A stretch of 64,000 bases of DNA, taken from Achromobacter spanius (GTDB taxonomy: Bacteria; Pseudomonadota; Gammaproteobacteria; Burkholderiales; Burkholderiaceae_B). Below, in pieces: positions 1-8,225 of the stretch. The position numbers were made by a program, and so were the translations under genes. Within the stretch, counting starts at the first letter, position 1. Every line of letters starts with the position of its first letter. The DNA is taken from positions 3,782,001-3,846,000 of the forward strand of contig NZ_CP034689.1 of NCBI RefSeq assembly GCF_003994415.1, in the 5' to 3' direction. A model generated the notes under the pieces. The model worked only from the letters and a program-made list of their open reading frames with translations, did no database searches and was not told the DNA's origin.

Positions 1-1
1 T

Positions 2-109
2 CCCGACATCGACCTGTGGGCCGTATTCCCCACGGGACGCCTGGCCACCGCCAAGGCGCGGCTATTTGCTGAATTCGTTGAGACGGTGATGCGCGAAAAT
101 GGCTGCTAA
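2..109 (+). CDS. LysR-type regulator, C-terminal end only (partial)
   Basis: The window opens inside a reading frame that ends at a TAA at 107-109. The 35 visible residues begin PDIDLWAVFPTGR and end in an amphipathic stretch (ATAKARLFAEFVETVM). Both are typical of the last strand and helix of a LysR substrate-binding domain, where a W-x-V/L-Y/F-P motif precedes the terminal helix that packs on the effector domain. The HTH and most of the sensor domain lie outside the window, so target and effector cannot be judged. The identification rests on this short tail and is moderate. Confidence 0.55.
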   Translation, partial: PDIDLWAVFPTGRLATAKARLFAEFVETVMRENGC

Positions 110-159
110 ATACCGCATCCAGCCGCCCAATCAACCCTGCCCACTCAACCCTGCCCCCT

Positions 160-510
160 ATGACCGATACCCTGCAAGACCTTAGCCAGCAACAACGCGA
201 ATTTGCCCAAGCCCGCAATTGGGAGCAGTTCCATTCCCCCAAGAACCTGGCGTCCGCGCTGATCGTGGAAGCGGCAGAATTGCTTGAACATTTCCAGTGG
301 CTGACCGAAGAACAAAGCCGCGCGCTTTCCCCAGAAAAACTTGAAGCGGTGGGCAGCGAGATCGCCGATGTGCTGCTCTACCTGATCCAGCTCGGCAACG
401 TGCTGGGCATCGACCCCGTGAAAGCCGCGCAAGCAAAGATTCCGTTGAACGCACAGAAGTACCCCGTCGACCGCGCTCGGGGTAGCAGCAAGAAATACGA
501 TGAGCTTTGA
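160..510 (+). CDS. MazG-like nucleotide pyrophosphohydrolase
   Basis: A 116-residue protein of the all-alpha NTP pyrophosphohydrolase (MazG/dCTPP1-like) superfamily, which hydrolyses (d)NTPs to monophosphate and pyrophosphate and acts as a house-cleaning enzyme. The metal-binding pattern is visible: E-A-A-E-L-L-E-H-F-Q-W near residues 37-47, then E-I-A-D-V-L-L-Y-L near residues 67-75, giving the ExxE and ExxD pairs that hold Mg2+. The length matches single-domain dCTPP1-like members rather than the two-domain MazG. The start follows the LysR-like gene by 50 bases. Substrate preference (dCTP or other) cannot be told from the sequence. Confidence 0.88.
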   Translation: MTDTLQDLSQQQREFAQARNWEQFHSPKNLASALIVEAAELLEHFQWLTEEQSRALSPEKLEAVGSEIADVLLYLIQLGNVLGIDPVKAAQAKIPLNAQKYPVDRARGSSKKYDEL

Positions 511-568
511 GTGCTTGGCCAAGACAGCATCGTTCATGCCATCTTGATCTGCGATGTTTAACTGCGGA

Positions 569-745
569 TCATTCGACGATGGGTGACGGGTCCCGATCCT
601 CGAACGCGGACTGCACGGCCTCGATAACACGCAAGGCCCGTATCTTGTCGTCGAGTACCGGGTACTCATTCGCGAGTTTGCCCGAGATGCGCCACCCGTG
701 TTCCTTGATCGAGCGGATCATGCGTACAGCGTCCGCGTCCGGCAT
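569..745 (-). CDS. small conserved-looking ORF (58 aa)
   Basis: A short minus-strand frame starting MPDADAVRMIRSIKEHGWRI and ending PSPIVE. It has a natural-looking composition (charged helices, DDKIRALRVIEAV), unlike the Arg/Ser/Pro-rich shadow frames around it. AAGGA lies about 11 bases before the ATG. The same frame continues open upstream of the ATG for 18 codons (reading QYSVIVFFELPKDVLE) but has no usual start there, so it could be the 3' remnant of a longer gene. No family is recognised. It fills most of the otherwise empty gap between the MazG-like gene and the SDR. Confidence 0.4.
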   Translation of the reverse strand: MPDADAVRMIRSIKEHGWRISGKLANEYPVLDDKIRALRVIEAVQSAFEDRDPSPIVE

Positions 746-863
746 CTCCAGTACGTCCTTTGGTAATTCAAAAAAAACGATAACGGAATACTGTCACACA
801 TCGCCGGACAATGCACCAAGAACAGCGTGCATCGCAATTAAGACGCACGCTTGCGCGCCCTCT

Positions 864-1610
864 TCAGCGCATCCCTCCCGACCCCAGAATCACCTCGCCC
901 GTTACCCACCCCGCCTCGTCGGACGCCAGGAACGCGACGATCGACGCAATATCCTCAACTTTTCCGACGCGGCCCAGCGGCGTCTGGCCCACATTCCACG
1001 CCTCGAAGTCCGAGCCCATCACGCCAGCGGCATGAGTGCCTTCGGTTTCGATCAGGCCGGGGTTGACCGCGTTGACGCGGATGCCTCGGGGGCCGAGTTC
1101 GCGTGCGAGCACGCCGGTGATGGCGTCAATGGCTCCCTTGGTGCCTGTGTAGATGGCGCTCTCGGCGGGCAACACACTCGTCACGTTGGAACTGATATTG
1201 ATGATGCTGCCGCCCTGGCCCAGATGCCGCGCGGCGGCGCCCGCCACCAGCAGCGTGCCCAGCACATTGATGTCGAACTGCTGACGGTAGAGCGCTTCGG
1301 TGGTGTCTTCGATCTTGGCGAACTGGTAGATGCCGGCGTTGTTCACCACGATGTCCAGCCGCCCGAAGTGCTCGATGGCCGACCCGACCAGCGCCTCGAC
1401 GTCCGCCTGCTGGGTGACGTCCGCGCCCACCGCCACCGCCCTGCCGCCAGCGGCTTCGATGTCGGCCACCACCTTGTCCGCGCCACCCCGGCTTGACGCG
1501 TAATTGACGATGACCTTCGCGCCGTCGGCCGCGAGTTGGCGCGCGATGCCGGCGCCAATGCCTTTCGATGCGCCCGTTACCAGGGCGACTTTATCTTTCA
1601 ATTTGCTCAT
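864..1610 (-). CDS. SDR-family oxidoreductase (FabG-like)
   Basis: Classical short-chain dehydrogenase of 248 residues, an NAD(P)H-dependent reductase or dehydrogenase of a small carbonyl or alcohol. The cofactor motif TGASKGIG follows the first strand, NNAG marks the end of strand 4, and the catalytic Y-x-x-x-K is YTGTK after a Ser in NISSNV. The C-terminal VNPGLIETEG and DEAGWVTGEV segments are typical. The frame is open 10 codons further upstream to 1640, but MSKLKDKVALVTG is the usual family start and AAGA lies just before it. It lies downstream of a GlxA-type regulator on the same strand. Substrate unknown. Confidence 0.88.
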   Translation of the reverse strand: MSKLKDKVALVTGASKGIGAGIARQLAADGAKVIVNYASSRGGADKVVADIEAAGGRAVAVGADVTQQADVEALVGSAIEHFGRLDIVVNNAGIYQFAKIEDTTEALYRQQFDINVLGTLLVAGAAARHLGQGGSIINISSNVTSVLPAESAIYTGTKGAIDAITGVLARELGPRGIRVNAVNPGLIETEGTHAAGVMGSDFEAWNVGQTPLGRVGKVEDIASIVAFLASDEAGWVTGEVILGSGGMR

Positions 1611-1715
1611 GTCTTGAGAACCCAGAATCGGCTGGCCCAACGTGGACCAGCTCGGCTAAGCCGCCATGGTGATCTCAATAAAACTGTTTGCGAACTGCCA
1701 TTCCTGCATATTTTT

Positions 1716-1731
1716 CGTACGTTTTTGTACG
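1716..1731. promoter_or_regulatory. short inverted repeat upstream of the SDR gene
   Basis: CGTAC-GTTTTT-GTACG forms a 5-bp inverted repeat in an AT-rich stretch between the GlxA-type regulator (stop 1767) and the SDR start (1610), where the SDR promoter should lie. It could be an operator for the neighbouring regulator. Position and symmetry are seen; function is inferred. Confidence 0.3.
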
Positions 1732-1766
1732 GATCCACGGATGGTGGATTGCGGATTGCGGATGAC

Positions 1767-2753
1767 TTATTGCGGCGGCAGCAGCGCCGCGAAGCGCTTG
1801 CGGTATTCCGCGGGCGTCACGCCGACATGCCGCGCAAACGCCCGACGCAACACATCCGCATCGGCAAACCCGCAACGCGCCGCGACCTGCTTGGGTGCCG
1901 CTTGCCCTTGCTCCAGCAGGCGACGCGCCGCGTTCACTCGTGCCTCTTCAACCCAGCTTGCGGGCGTGATGCCGATCTCGCTACGGAACAGCCGCGCAAA
2001 GTGCCGGGGGCTGAGGTTCATGCGCTCGGCCAGGCTTGCCACGCTGTGGTTTAACTCGGGATTGGCGGCGACCCAGCGCTGAAGCTCCTGCAACGCCGCC
2101 CTGCCCGCGGGCGCGGCTTCGCTTTTACGGCTGAACTGTAGTTGTCCGCCGGGCCGCTTGAAAAACATGACGAGTTGGCTTGCGACTTTAAGGGCGATCT
2201 CACGCCCAAGGTCTTCTTCCACCAGGGAAATGGCCAGGTCCAGGCCGGCCGTAACACCGGCGGCGGTACGCAGCGGACCATCACTGATGTGGATCGCGTC
2301 CTGGTCAACCGTGACGTCCGGGAATTGCTGGGCAAGCCGCTCGGCAACGGCCCAGTGTGTGGTGACGCGCTTGCCACTCAGCAACCCGGCTGCCGCCAGA
2401 AAGAACGCCCCGCTGCACACGGACCCAAAGCGCCTTGCCTTGGGCGCGCGACGCCTTAGCCAGTCCACCACCACGCTGCGCGCCGGCACCTCCGCCGCGT
2501 TCGGGCAGCCGGCAACGAGCAGAGTGTCGACCGGTTCGTCCGCGTCGCGCCCGATGGTGCGATCAGCCATCAAGCGAACGCCGGAAGAACTGCGGATGGG
2601 GCCGGATCCGCCCGCGACCACCAGCAACCGGTACACCTCGCGCCCGGCCTGCACGTTTGCTTCGGCAAAGACGTCCAGCGGGCCGGACACGTCAAGCAGT
2701 TGCACCCCTGGCAACGCCAGCACCATGATCGTTTTGACCTTATCGCGCGCCAT
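1767..2753 (-). CDS. GlxA-family transcriptional regulator (DJ-1/PfpI + AraC HTH)
   Basis: A 328-residue two-domain regulator. Residues 1-190 form a DJ-1/PfpI (class I amidotransferase-like) sensor, with the nucleophile-elbow motif SVCSGAFFLA placing Cys at 113. The last 100 residues form an AraC-type double HTH (HSVASLAERMNLSPRHFARLF, then a second HTH ending HVGVTPAEYRKRF). Such proteins usually activate neighbouring catabolic or detoxification genes in response to a small metabolite. It is divergent from an HD-domain protein (start 2860) and upstream of an SDR on its own strand, so either may be its target. Confidence 0.9.
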   Translation of the reverse strand: MARDKVKTIMVLALPGVQLLDVSGPLDVFAEANVQAGREVYRLLVVAGGSGPIRSSSGVRLMADRTIGRDADEPVDTLLVAGCPNAAEVPARSVVVDWLRRRAPKARRFGSVCSGAFFLAAAGLLSGKRVTTHWAVAERLAQQFPDVTVDQDAIHISDGPLRTAAGVTAGLDLAISLVEEDLGREIALKVASQLVMFFKRPGGQLQFSRKSEAAPAGRAALQELQRWVAANPELNHSVASLAERMNLSPRHFARLFRSEIGITPASWVEEARVNAARRLLEQGQAAPKQVAARCGFADADVLRRAFARHVGVTPAEYRKRFAALLPPQ

Positions 2754-2859
2754 GGCTGCCTTGATCTTTAAATGGCTGAAATCGACGTGTTCCGCCTATT
2801 GTTGCCATGCTAGCACGGCCCTATTCTTGATAGAACCCACTCACCCCAGGAAGAAGCTG

Positions 2860-3498
2860 ATGTCCATCATCCACGAAGCCGCCATTCCCGATTCGACCCT
2901 GGCGCGCGCCATCACTGAATTCATCCGCGACACCGAGACGCCACTGCTCTTCAACCATTCAAGCCGCGTCTATCACTTTGGCGCGTTGGCTGGCGTGAAG
3001 CGCGGCCTGACCTTCGACCGCGAACTGCTCTATGCCGGCGCCATGTTCCATGACATCGGTCTGATGCCCAGCCATAGCAGCCAGGACGAGCGCTTCGAGG
3101 TGGACGGTGCGCACGCCGCCCGCTCGTTTCTCAAGAGCCACGGCATCTCGGAAGAGGACGCGTACACGGTGTGGACCGCCATCGCGCTACACACCACGCC
3201 TGGCGTACCGCAGCACATGCACCCTGTCGTTGCGCTCGTGACCGCAGGCGTCGAGATGGACGTGCTGGGCCTCACCTACCATCAATACTCGGACGCGGAA
3301 CGCGAGGCCGTGGTCAGCGCTTTCCCCCGCACGCCCCGGTTCAAGGAAGACATCATCCAGGCGTTCTACGACGGCATCAAACACAAGCCCGACACGACCT
3401 TTGGCAACGTCAAGGCCGACGTCATCGCCGACAAAGCGCCGCACTTCCACCGTGGCAACTTCTGCAGCGTGATCCGTTGCTCACACTGGCACGGTTGA
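2860..3498 (+). CDS. HD-domain metal-dependent hydrolase
   Basis: A 212-residue HD-superfamily protein. The metal site is visible as H in FNHSSRVYHFG, HD in AGAMFHDIGL and a further H in IALHTTPG. The layout resembles the cyanamide-hydratase-like HD subgroup (stand-alone domain, ending with a conserved HFHRGNF segment). The start is set by AGGAAG six bases before the ATG; the much longer open frame upstream is antisense to the regulator and is not used. It is divergent from the GlxA-type regulator, which suggests regulation by it. The substrate cannot be told from sequence. Confidence 0.82.
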   Translation: MSIIHEAAIPDSTLARAITEFIRDTETPLLFNHSSRVYHFGALAGVKRGLTFDRELLYAGAMFHDIGLMPSHSSQDERFEVDGAHAARSFLKSHGISEEDAYTVWTAIALHTTPGVPQHMHPVVALVTAGVEMDVLGLTYHQYSDAEREAVVSAFPRTPRFKEDIIQAFYDGIKHKPDTTFGNVKADVIADKAPHFHRGNFCSVIRCSHWHG

Positions 3499-3525
3499 GC
3501 GGCTTCACCTCAGCTTTCCGCCCCA

Positions 3526-4125
3526 TCAACGGGCCGGGCTGGCGTCATCAAGCAACGCCAGCGCGGGCCGCACCAGGCCACGCAGCAACTCCGGTTTCGG
3601 TCGCGAACGCGCCAGCACGCGCAGACCCATCAGCAAGCCGAGCAGCATGCGCGCAAGATCCTCCGCCGACTGCGTGGCGTTGATGGCGCCGGCTGCTTGG
3701 CCCGCCTGCACGCAGCGCAGGAAGAATGCCTCCATATCCCGCAGCACAAGCGCCAGCGCCTGCTGGAATTCGGCATCGTGCGGAGACAGCTCCAGCGCCG
3801 AATTCACAATCATGCAGCCCTTGCGCTGCTCGTCCGCCAGAGATAGCTCAATGATCTCGTCAAAGAACGCGCCGATGGCCTCGCGAGGCGTCAATTGCGA
3901 TTCAAAACGCCTGACCCGTTCGCAAAAGCCGCGCTCGACGTAATGCGCAAGCGCCCGCTGGTACAAGCCGCGCTTGTCGCCAAACGTGTTGTACAGGCTG
4001 GGGCCTACGATACCCATGGCAGCGGCCAGATCGCGCACCGACGTGGCTTCATAGCCGCGCGACCAGAAGCATTCGATGGCGGCATCAAGCGCCGCCGCTT
4101 CGTCAAACTGCCTGGGGCGCGCCAT
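3526..4125 (-). CDS. TetR-family transcriptional regulator
   Basis: A 199-residue TetR-type repressor. The N-terminal HTH is clear (FDEAAALDAAIECFWSRGYE then SVRDLAAAMGIVGPSLYNTF with GDKRGLY). The remaining residues form the helical ligand-binding domain, of the subgroup often beside SDR and GST genes. It lies 51 bases downstream of an SDR gene on the same strand, as the last gene of the DMT-GST-SDR set, and probably controls that set in response to an electrophile or quinone-like compound. Ligand unknown. Confidence 0.9.
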   Translation of the reverse strand: MARPRQFDEAAALDAAIECFWSRGYEATSVRDLAAAMGIVGPSLYNTFGDKRGLYQRALAHYVERGFCERVRRFESQLTPREAIGAFFDEIIELSLADEQRKGCMIVNSALELSPHDAEFQQALALVLRDMEAFFLRCVQAGQAAGAINATQSAEDLARMLLGLLMGLRVLARSRPKPELLRGLVRPALALLDDASPAR

Positions 4126-4176
4126 GGGGGCTCCTCAGCGGTTGCGTCGCGCAGCGAACGGGAAAAGGCGACGCCA

Positions 4177-4971
4177 TCATAATGCGCTGTGGTCCTTGAC
4201 CGCGTCTTCCAGCGCAGGCTTGAGCGTCAGAAACCGTGCATCAACGGCGGCGGGATCCTGGCGGTTCAGCGCGATCATCTGCGCGCGTGTCTCGCCGCCG
4301 CGGATGACTTCGAAAGCGTCGGTCTCGATACCCTCGACGATGGCCTCGGCCACGGCGGAAGCCGGCTCCCGCGAAAACCCCAGTTCCGGGCCGGCGCGGT
4401 TGGACTGCATCATGGGCGTATCGGTCCCGCCCGGATAGGCCGTCAACACATGAATGCCTTCGCCTTTAAGCTCGCGCCGAAGGGCCTCGCCGAAATGCGC
4501 CAAGCCCGCTTTCACCGCTGCGTAAGTCGTGTAGAACGGCGCGCCCACCAGCGCAATGCCAGACGTAATGTTCACGACCATGGCGTTGCCGCTGGCCCGC
4601 AAGGCGGGGATCGCGGCGCGGGTCAGCAAGATCGGCGCAAGCAGGTCCACGTTCACCATCTGCTCGATGTCGGCCTCTGCCGTATTTTCCAAGCGGCCGG
4701 CGCGCACGCCCCCGGCGTTGTTGATCAGGATGTCGAGGCCACCCAAGGCAGCCACGGCCTTGTCCAGCGTGACAAGCCGTCCTTCAGTCGTGCCCACATC
4801 GGCGCAAACCCCCGTGGCGGAATCCAGACCGCGCAGCGCGTCATCCAGCACGCTTTGCCGACGCCCCGTGATAACCACCCTGGCGCCGCGCGCCGTCAAC
4901 GCATGGGCCAGCGCAAGGCCGATGCCGCTTGATCCGCCTGTGATCAGAACCCGCTTGTTCTTCAGATCCAT
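4177..4971 (-). CDS. SDR-family oxidoreductase (DltE-like)
   Basis: A 264-residue short-chain dehydrogenase with the cofactor loop TGGSSGIG, the structural motif NNAGG and catalytic YAAVK following Ser in NITSGI. The AYPGGTDTPMM segment after strand 6 is typical of the DltE subgroup. The start lies one base after the GST stop codon, so the two genes are in one transcript and probably coupled. Context (exporter, GST, TetR) suggests a role in handling a reactive carbonyl or xenobiotic; the substrate is unknown. Confidence 0.88.
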   Translation of the reverse strand: MDLKNKRVLITGGSSGIGLALAHALTARGARVVITGRRQSVLDDALRGLDSATGVCADVGTTEGRLVTLDKAVAALGGLDILINNAGGVRAGRLENTAEADIEQMVNVDLLAPILLTRAAIPALRASGNAMVVNITSGIALVGAPFYTTYAAVKAGLAHFGEALRRELKGEGIHVLTAYPGGTDTPMMQSNRAGPELGFSREPASAVAEAIVEGIETDAFEVIRGGETRAQMIALNRQDPAAVDARFLTLKPALEDAVKDHSAL

Positions 4972-4972
4972 C

Positions 4973-5689
4973 TCAGGCTCCTTGTGACGACGCGGGCGGG
5001 AAGTTCGACGGGAACAACGCCCGCTTGGTCTCGTCGTCGTTCACCGTTTTCCATTGGTGGCTCTTGGTCAGCGCCCGCGCACGCGCAACCGCCGGGCGCG
5101 CATCCACACTGGCGAACCAGCGCTTCAGTTCCGGAAACGGCGCCAGCGGGTCTTCGGCGCCCTTGCGCACGCGGGAAGCCCGGTCCAGCCAACCCCACGC
5201 CGAAATGTCCGCGATGGTGAAGCTGTTGCCAACAATGAACTCGCGCCCCTTCAGATGCTCGTCCAGCACCTGATAGTGCCGATCGGCTTCGCGGCGGTAA
5301 CGGTTGACGGCGTAGTCCAGGCCATCGGGCGCGGCAAACTGAAAGTGCACCGCCTGGCCAGAGAACGGCCCCAGGCCCGAGGCAATGAAGAGCAGCCACG
5401 ACAACAGCTCGGGCCGATCTTCAGGCGTGCCTGTTAGCTTGCCGGTCTTGTCGGCCAGGTAGATCAGGATGGCCGTCGAGTCAAACACGCGCGCTTCCTT
5501 GCCGCCGGGGCCGTCGGTGTCAACAATGGCCGGCACCTTGCCGTTCGGATTGATGGCCCGAAAGGCCGGCGTGTGCTGTTCGCCTTTGCTGGTGTCGACC
5601 GGCACGGCTTCGTACTCCAGCCCGGTCTCTTCCAAAAAGAGCGCGATCTTGGCGGGGTTGGGCGTCGGATGAAAGTAAAAACGGATCAT
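4973..5689 (-). CDS. glutathione S-transferase (Ure2p/YfcG-like)
   Basis: A 238-residue two-domain GST. The thioredoxin-like N-terminal domain carries NPNGKVPAI (cis-Pro loop) and FDSTAILIYL (glutathione gamma-glutamyl binding), followed by an all-helical C-terminal domain with GREFIVGNSFTIADISAW. Members conjugate or reduce substrates with GSH or have disulfide reductase activity. The frame is open 37 codons upstream, but that extension is Arg-rich shadow. The ATG at 5689 overlaps the stop of the exporter gene as ATGA, which fixes the start. It sits between a DMT exporter and an SDR in one operon. Confidence 0.9.
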   Translation of the reverse strand: MIRFYFHPTPNPAKIALFLEETGLEYEAVPVDTSKGEQHTPAFRAINPNGKVPAIVDTDGPGGKEARVFDSTAILIYLADKTGKLTGTPEDRPELLSWLLFIASGLGPFSGQAVHFQFAAPDGLDYAVNRYRREADRHYQVLDEHLKGREFIVGNSFTIADISAWGWLDRASRVRKGAEDPLAPFPELKRWFASVDARPAVARARALTKSHQWKTVNDDETKRALFPSNFPPASSQGA

Positions 5690-6675
5690 GGCTGTTGTCT
5701 CGCTGTCGTGGTGGTCGATGGGACTGCTACCTTGCGCTTGGGACGGGCTGCCAGAAGCACGCCGCCGACGACGGCAAGAAGCGCAACGCCCTCTTCCCAT
5801 GACGGCAACTCACCCAGGACGGGAATGGCGGTCAGCGCGGCAACCGCCGGAATCAAGGCAATGATGGCCGTCGCGGCGGACGGCCCCAGCAACGTGACAG
5901 ATCGATTGAAGGACACGATGGCCACGCCGCTCATCAAGACGCCCTGATAGAACGCCTGCAAAACGATTTCACCGGGTGACGCCAAGTCAAGGCGGCTGAG
6001 TCCGGCAAACAGGTAGATCGGCAGAAACAACACGGCCGACCAGAAGCAGATCAACGCTGCCGCCTGCACCGGCGTCAACCTGCTGCGCCGAAACAGCAGC
6101 GTATACACGGCCCACATCGCCGCGGCCGTGATCAGCGCCAGGATGCCCACCGGGTTCGCAACGCCGTGCGCCGAGGCGCCGCCCGCGATCATGCAGACCA
6201 ACCCGATGACGATAGCCAGATAACCCAGCCAGCGGCCCCTGCTTGGTTGTTCTTTCAGGAAGATCCACGCAAAAAGCCCGACAAAAACGGGCATCAATGT
6301 GGGCGCCACTGCCGCCGCCCGACCGGCGGACGTGAGCTGCAAGCCCAGGGCGACCGCCAGTACGAAGGGCATGCCCCACAGGCAGGCGTACAGCAGTCCT
6401 TCACCCCATTGTTTGGCGGACATGTGCCTTGCGCCGCGCAGCAGTACGGGAAAAAGAATCACAGCGCCGATACCGAACCGCAGCGCGGTGACATCCCACA
6501 AGCGCAGTTCCCGCGTCACGCTAAAGCGCGTCACCACAAACCAGCCCGCGAAAATCAGGACGCTAAGCGCCGCCCAGCAGAGTCCGTGAAGGGTTTGGCG
6601 AGAGGGTCGCGGGGAATGGGATATGGGAGCGGGTCCGATGGCGGCGTTCTGGGCGGGGTCGGCAAGTTGCGTCAT
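5686..6675 (-). CDS. EamA/DMT-family inner-membrane transporter
   Basis: A 329-residue drug/metabolite transporter with ten predicted membrane helices arranged as two EamA repeats. Hydrophobic stretches are evident, for example ALSVLIFAGWFVVTRF, GEGLLYACLWGMPFVLAVAL and LGYLAIVIGLVCMIAGG. The C-terminus ends with a basic tail (ARPKRKV). The frame is open to 6774, but ATG 6675 has a strong Shine-Dalgarno (GGGGGAAGG) and precedes a polar cytosolic N-terminus. The stop overlaps the GST start (ATGA). It probably exports a small metabolite or drug handled by the downstream GST and SDR. Confidence 0.9.
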   Translation of the reverse strand: MTQLADPAQNAAIGPAPISHSPRPSRQTLHGLCWAALSVLIFAGWFVVTRFSVTRELRLWDVTALRFGIGAVILFPVLLRGARHMSAKQWGEGLLYACLWGMPFVLAVALGLQLTSAGRAAAVAPTLMPVFVGLFAWIFLKEQPSRGRWLGYLAIVIGLVCMIAGGASAHGVANPVGILALITAAAMWAVYTLLFRRSRLTPVQAAALICFWSAVLFLPIYLFAGLSRLDLASPGEIVLQAFYQGVLMSGVAIVSFNRSVTLLGPSAATAIIALIPAVAALTAIPVLGELPSWEEGVALLAVVGGVLLAARPKRKVAVPSTTTTARQQP

Positions 6676-6809
6676 GCGGTGGCCTTCCCCCTGGGGCAAG
6701 CGGGTTGACGAAGGCACTTGCGTTGCAGGTGCCGTGCGATGTCTGGCAATTTTATATCGACTGCTATAAAACATGCCAGCATTGATTTTCCCAGAGCGCC
6801 GATGAACGG

Positions 6810-7718
6810 CTAATGCGATGCCGCCGCATCAACAAAGGCAGACAGATCACGATTGAAGCGCTGCGCCTCTTCGATAAAGGGCGAGTGCCCCGCTTCTGGG
6901 TAGAACTTGCCGATGGCGTCGGGGTTCAGGGCCTTGGCCCGATTGAAGGACGGTTCGGCTTGAACCAAGGCGTCACGCGCACCGTAAATCAGCAACAGCG
7001 GCTTGTGCATGGCGCCCAAGCCCTTGGGCGCATTCAACGACATGCCATGCACGGCGTTCTGCATGGCCTGTGAGGCCATGGCCGCATTCGCCAACAAACG
7101 CTGGAACGTCTGCGCGTCGGGCAGCTTGGCAAAGCACAGCGCCACGAACTCACGCTCGGCATCCAGATGCGTCTTGAGATCCGGCGATGCCATCCCGCTG
7201 TACACCTGCGGATGCGAAACGATTTGCTCGGGCTTCAGCTCGATGACACCACCCACGTACACAGCGCCGGCGATTTTCTCGTCACCATAGGCAGCCAAGT
7301 AATTAGTGGCCACGGCAGCGCCCAGCGACCATCCCACCAAGACAGGCCGCCGGGCTCCTGACCCAGCAATCACCGCTGCCAGATCATCTGCCCAACGGCG
7401 TCCATCACGGTAGGCATCGGCGCGCTCCGGTTGACCGGACATACCATGCCCGCGCATATCAAAGGTAATCAGCCGATAGCGCTGTAACTCAGGGCTGTTG
7501 ACCTGCTTGTCCCAACTCAGATGGCTGCCAAGCAAGCCGTGAATGAAGATAATGGGCTGGCCGTTCGGGTCACCGGCCTCTTGCACCGCGATGCGCACCC
7601 CATCAGGCGCCGTCACGGTGTACGGTTCCACGGCGGCATGCGCCAGCGCGGCCACAGCCATCAAGGCAACCGCGGCAAAGCCCTTGCGCCATTGGCTGAA
7701 GAGGTTGAAAAACATCAT
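6810..7718 (-). CDS. exported alpha/beta hydrolase
   Basis: A 302-residue alpha/beta-hydrolase. The N-terminus (KGFAAVALMAVAALAHA) is a Sec signal peptide ending in AHA, so the enzyme is probably periplasmic. The oxyanion region HGLLGSHLSWD, the nucleophile elbow GWSLG (Ser), an acid in YGARDAL and His in EAGHSPF complete the triad. It resembles non-haem haloperoxidase-like or carboxylesterase members. It is transcribed divergently from a MerR regulator, and its promoter has MerR-type geometry, so it is probably induced by that regulator. Substrate unknown. Confidence 0.87.
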   Translation of the reverse strand: MMFFNLFSQWRKGFAAVALMAVAALAHAAVEPYTVTAPDGVRIAVQEAGDPNGQPIIFIHGLLGSHLSWDKQVNSPELQRYRLITFDMRGHGMSGQPERADAYRDGRRWADDLAAVIAGSGARRPVLVGWSLGAAVATNYLAAYGDEKIAGAVYVGGVIELKPEQIVSHPQVYSGMASPDLKTHLDAEREFVALCFAKLPDAQTFQRLLANAAMASQAMQNAVHGMSLNAPKGLGAMHKPLLLIYGARDALVQAEPSFNRAKALNPDAIGKFYPEAGHSPFIEEAQRFNRDLSAFVDAAASH

Positions 7719-7748
7719 GTTGAAGCTCCTTCGAATAGAAAGAGCCCA

Positions 7749-7779
7749 GGCTAAAGCCTGACATTAGTGTCACAGTCAA
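7749..7779 (-). promoter_or_regulatory. MerR-type promoter of the hydrolase gene
   Basis: On the minus strand TTGACT (7779-7774) and TTAGCC (7754-7749) are separated by 19 bases, the long spacer typical of MerR-regulated promoters. The spacer holds a near-palindrome, TGACA-CTAA-TGTCA (7759-7772), at the expected operator position. A second perfect inverted repeat CAGGCT-TT-AGCCTG (7747-7760) overlaps the -10. This points to activation by the divergent MerR protein through DNA untwisting. Geometry is seen; regulation is inferred from the family. Confidence 0.75.
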
Positions 7780-7802
7780 GCGCGGATGATAAGGTTCGAT
7801 CC

Positions 7803-8183
7803 ATGAAGAAGACTGAGTCCATCACCCTGCTGAAGATCGGCGCTTTGGCGCAAGCAACCGGCGTCAGCGTGCGCTCGATTCGTCACTACGATCAGCATGG
7901 CCTGCTTGCGTCAACGCGTGCTCAGAATGGCTACCGCGCCTTCGAGGCAGTGGCCGTCACACAGGTCAAGCAGATCCAACGATTGATCGCCACCGGCTTC
8001 AGCTTGGAAGAAATCCGCAGCTTTCCGGATTGCATGTTGCTGATCGAAGGGGCGAAGGCATGCACGGATATGACGGATGCGAAGCGTAAGCGGCTGGCGA
8101 TACTGGAGAAGCAGATAGCGGCGCTGGAAAAGCAGCGCCAGCGGTTGCGAGGCATGCTGATTGAGGGGGGTGGGCAGGAGTGA
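7803..8183 (+). CDS. MerR-family transcriptional regulator
   Basis: A 126-residue MerR-type activator. The winged HTH is at the N-terminus (LLKIGALAQATGVSVRSIRHYDQHGLL, then NGYRAF). It is followed by the second HTH and a long dimerisation coiled coil (KRKRLAILEKQIAALEKQRQRL). Two Cys (in FPDCML and AKACTD) flank the hinge, but there is no clear metal-binding C-terminal motif, so the signal is open. ATG 7803 is preferred over the in-frame start 12 codons upstream, which lies inside the operator. It is divergent from the exported hydrolase it probably controls. Confidence 0.9.
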   Translation: MKKTESITLLKIGALAQATGVSVRSIRHYDQHGLLASTRAQNGYRAFEAVAVTQVKQIQRLIATGFSLEEIRSFPDCMLLIEGAKACTDMTDAKRKRLAILEKQIAALEKQRQRLRGMLIEGGGQE

Positions 8184-8225
8184 GTCGCCCTGGATTATGC
8201 GGAGGCCTGCACTTACCCGATTCGC

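Noticed and set aside
507..1496. 329-aa plus-strand open frame after the MazG-like gene
   Set aside because: Ser/Arg/His-rich, mostly antisense to the SDR gene, with no family features.
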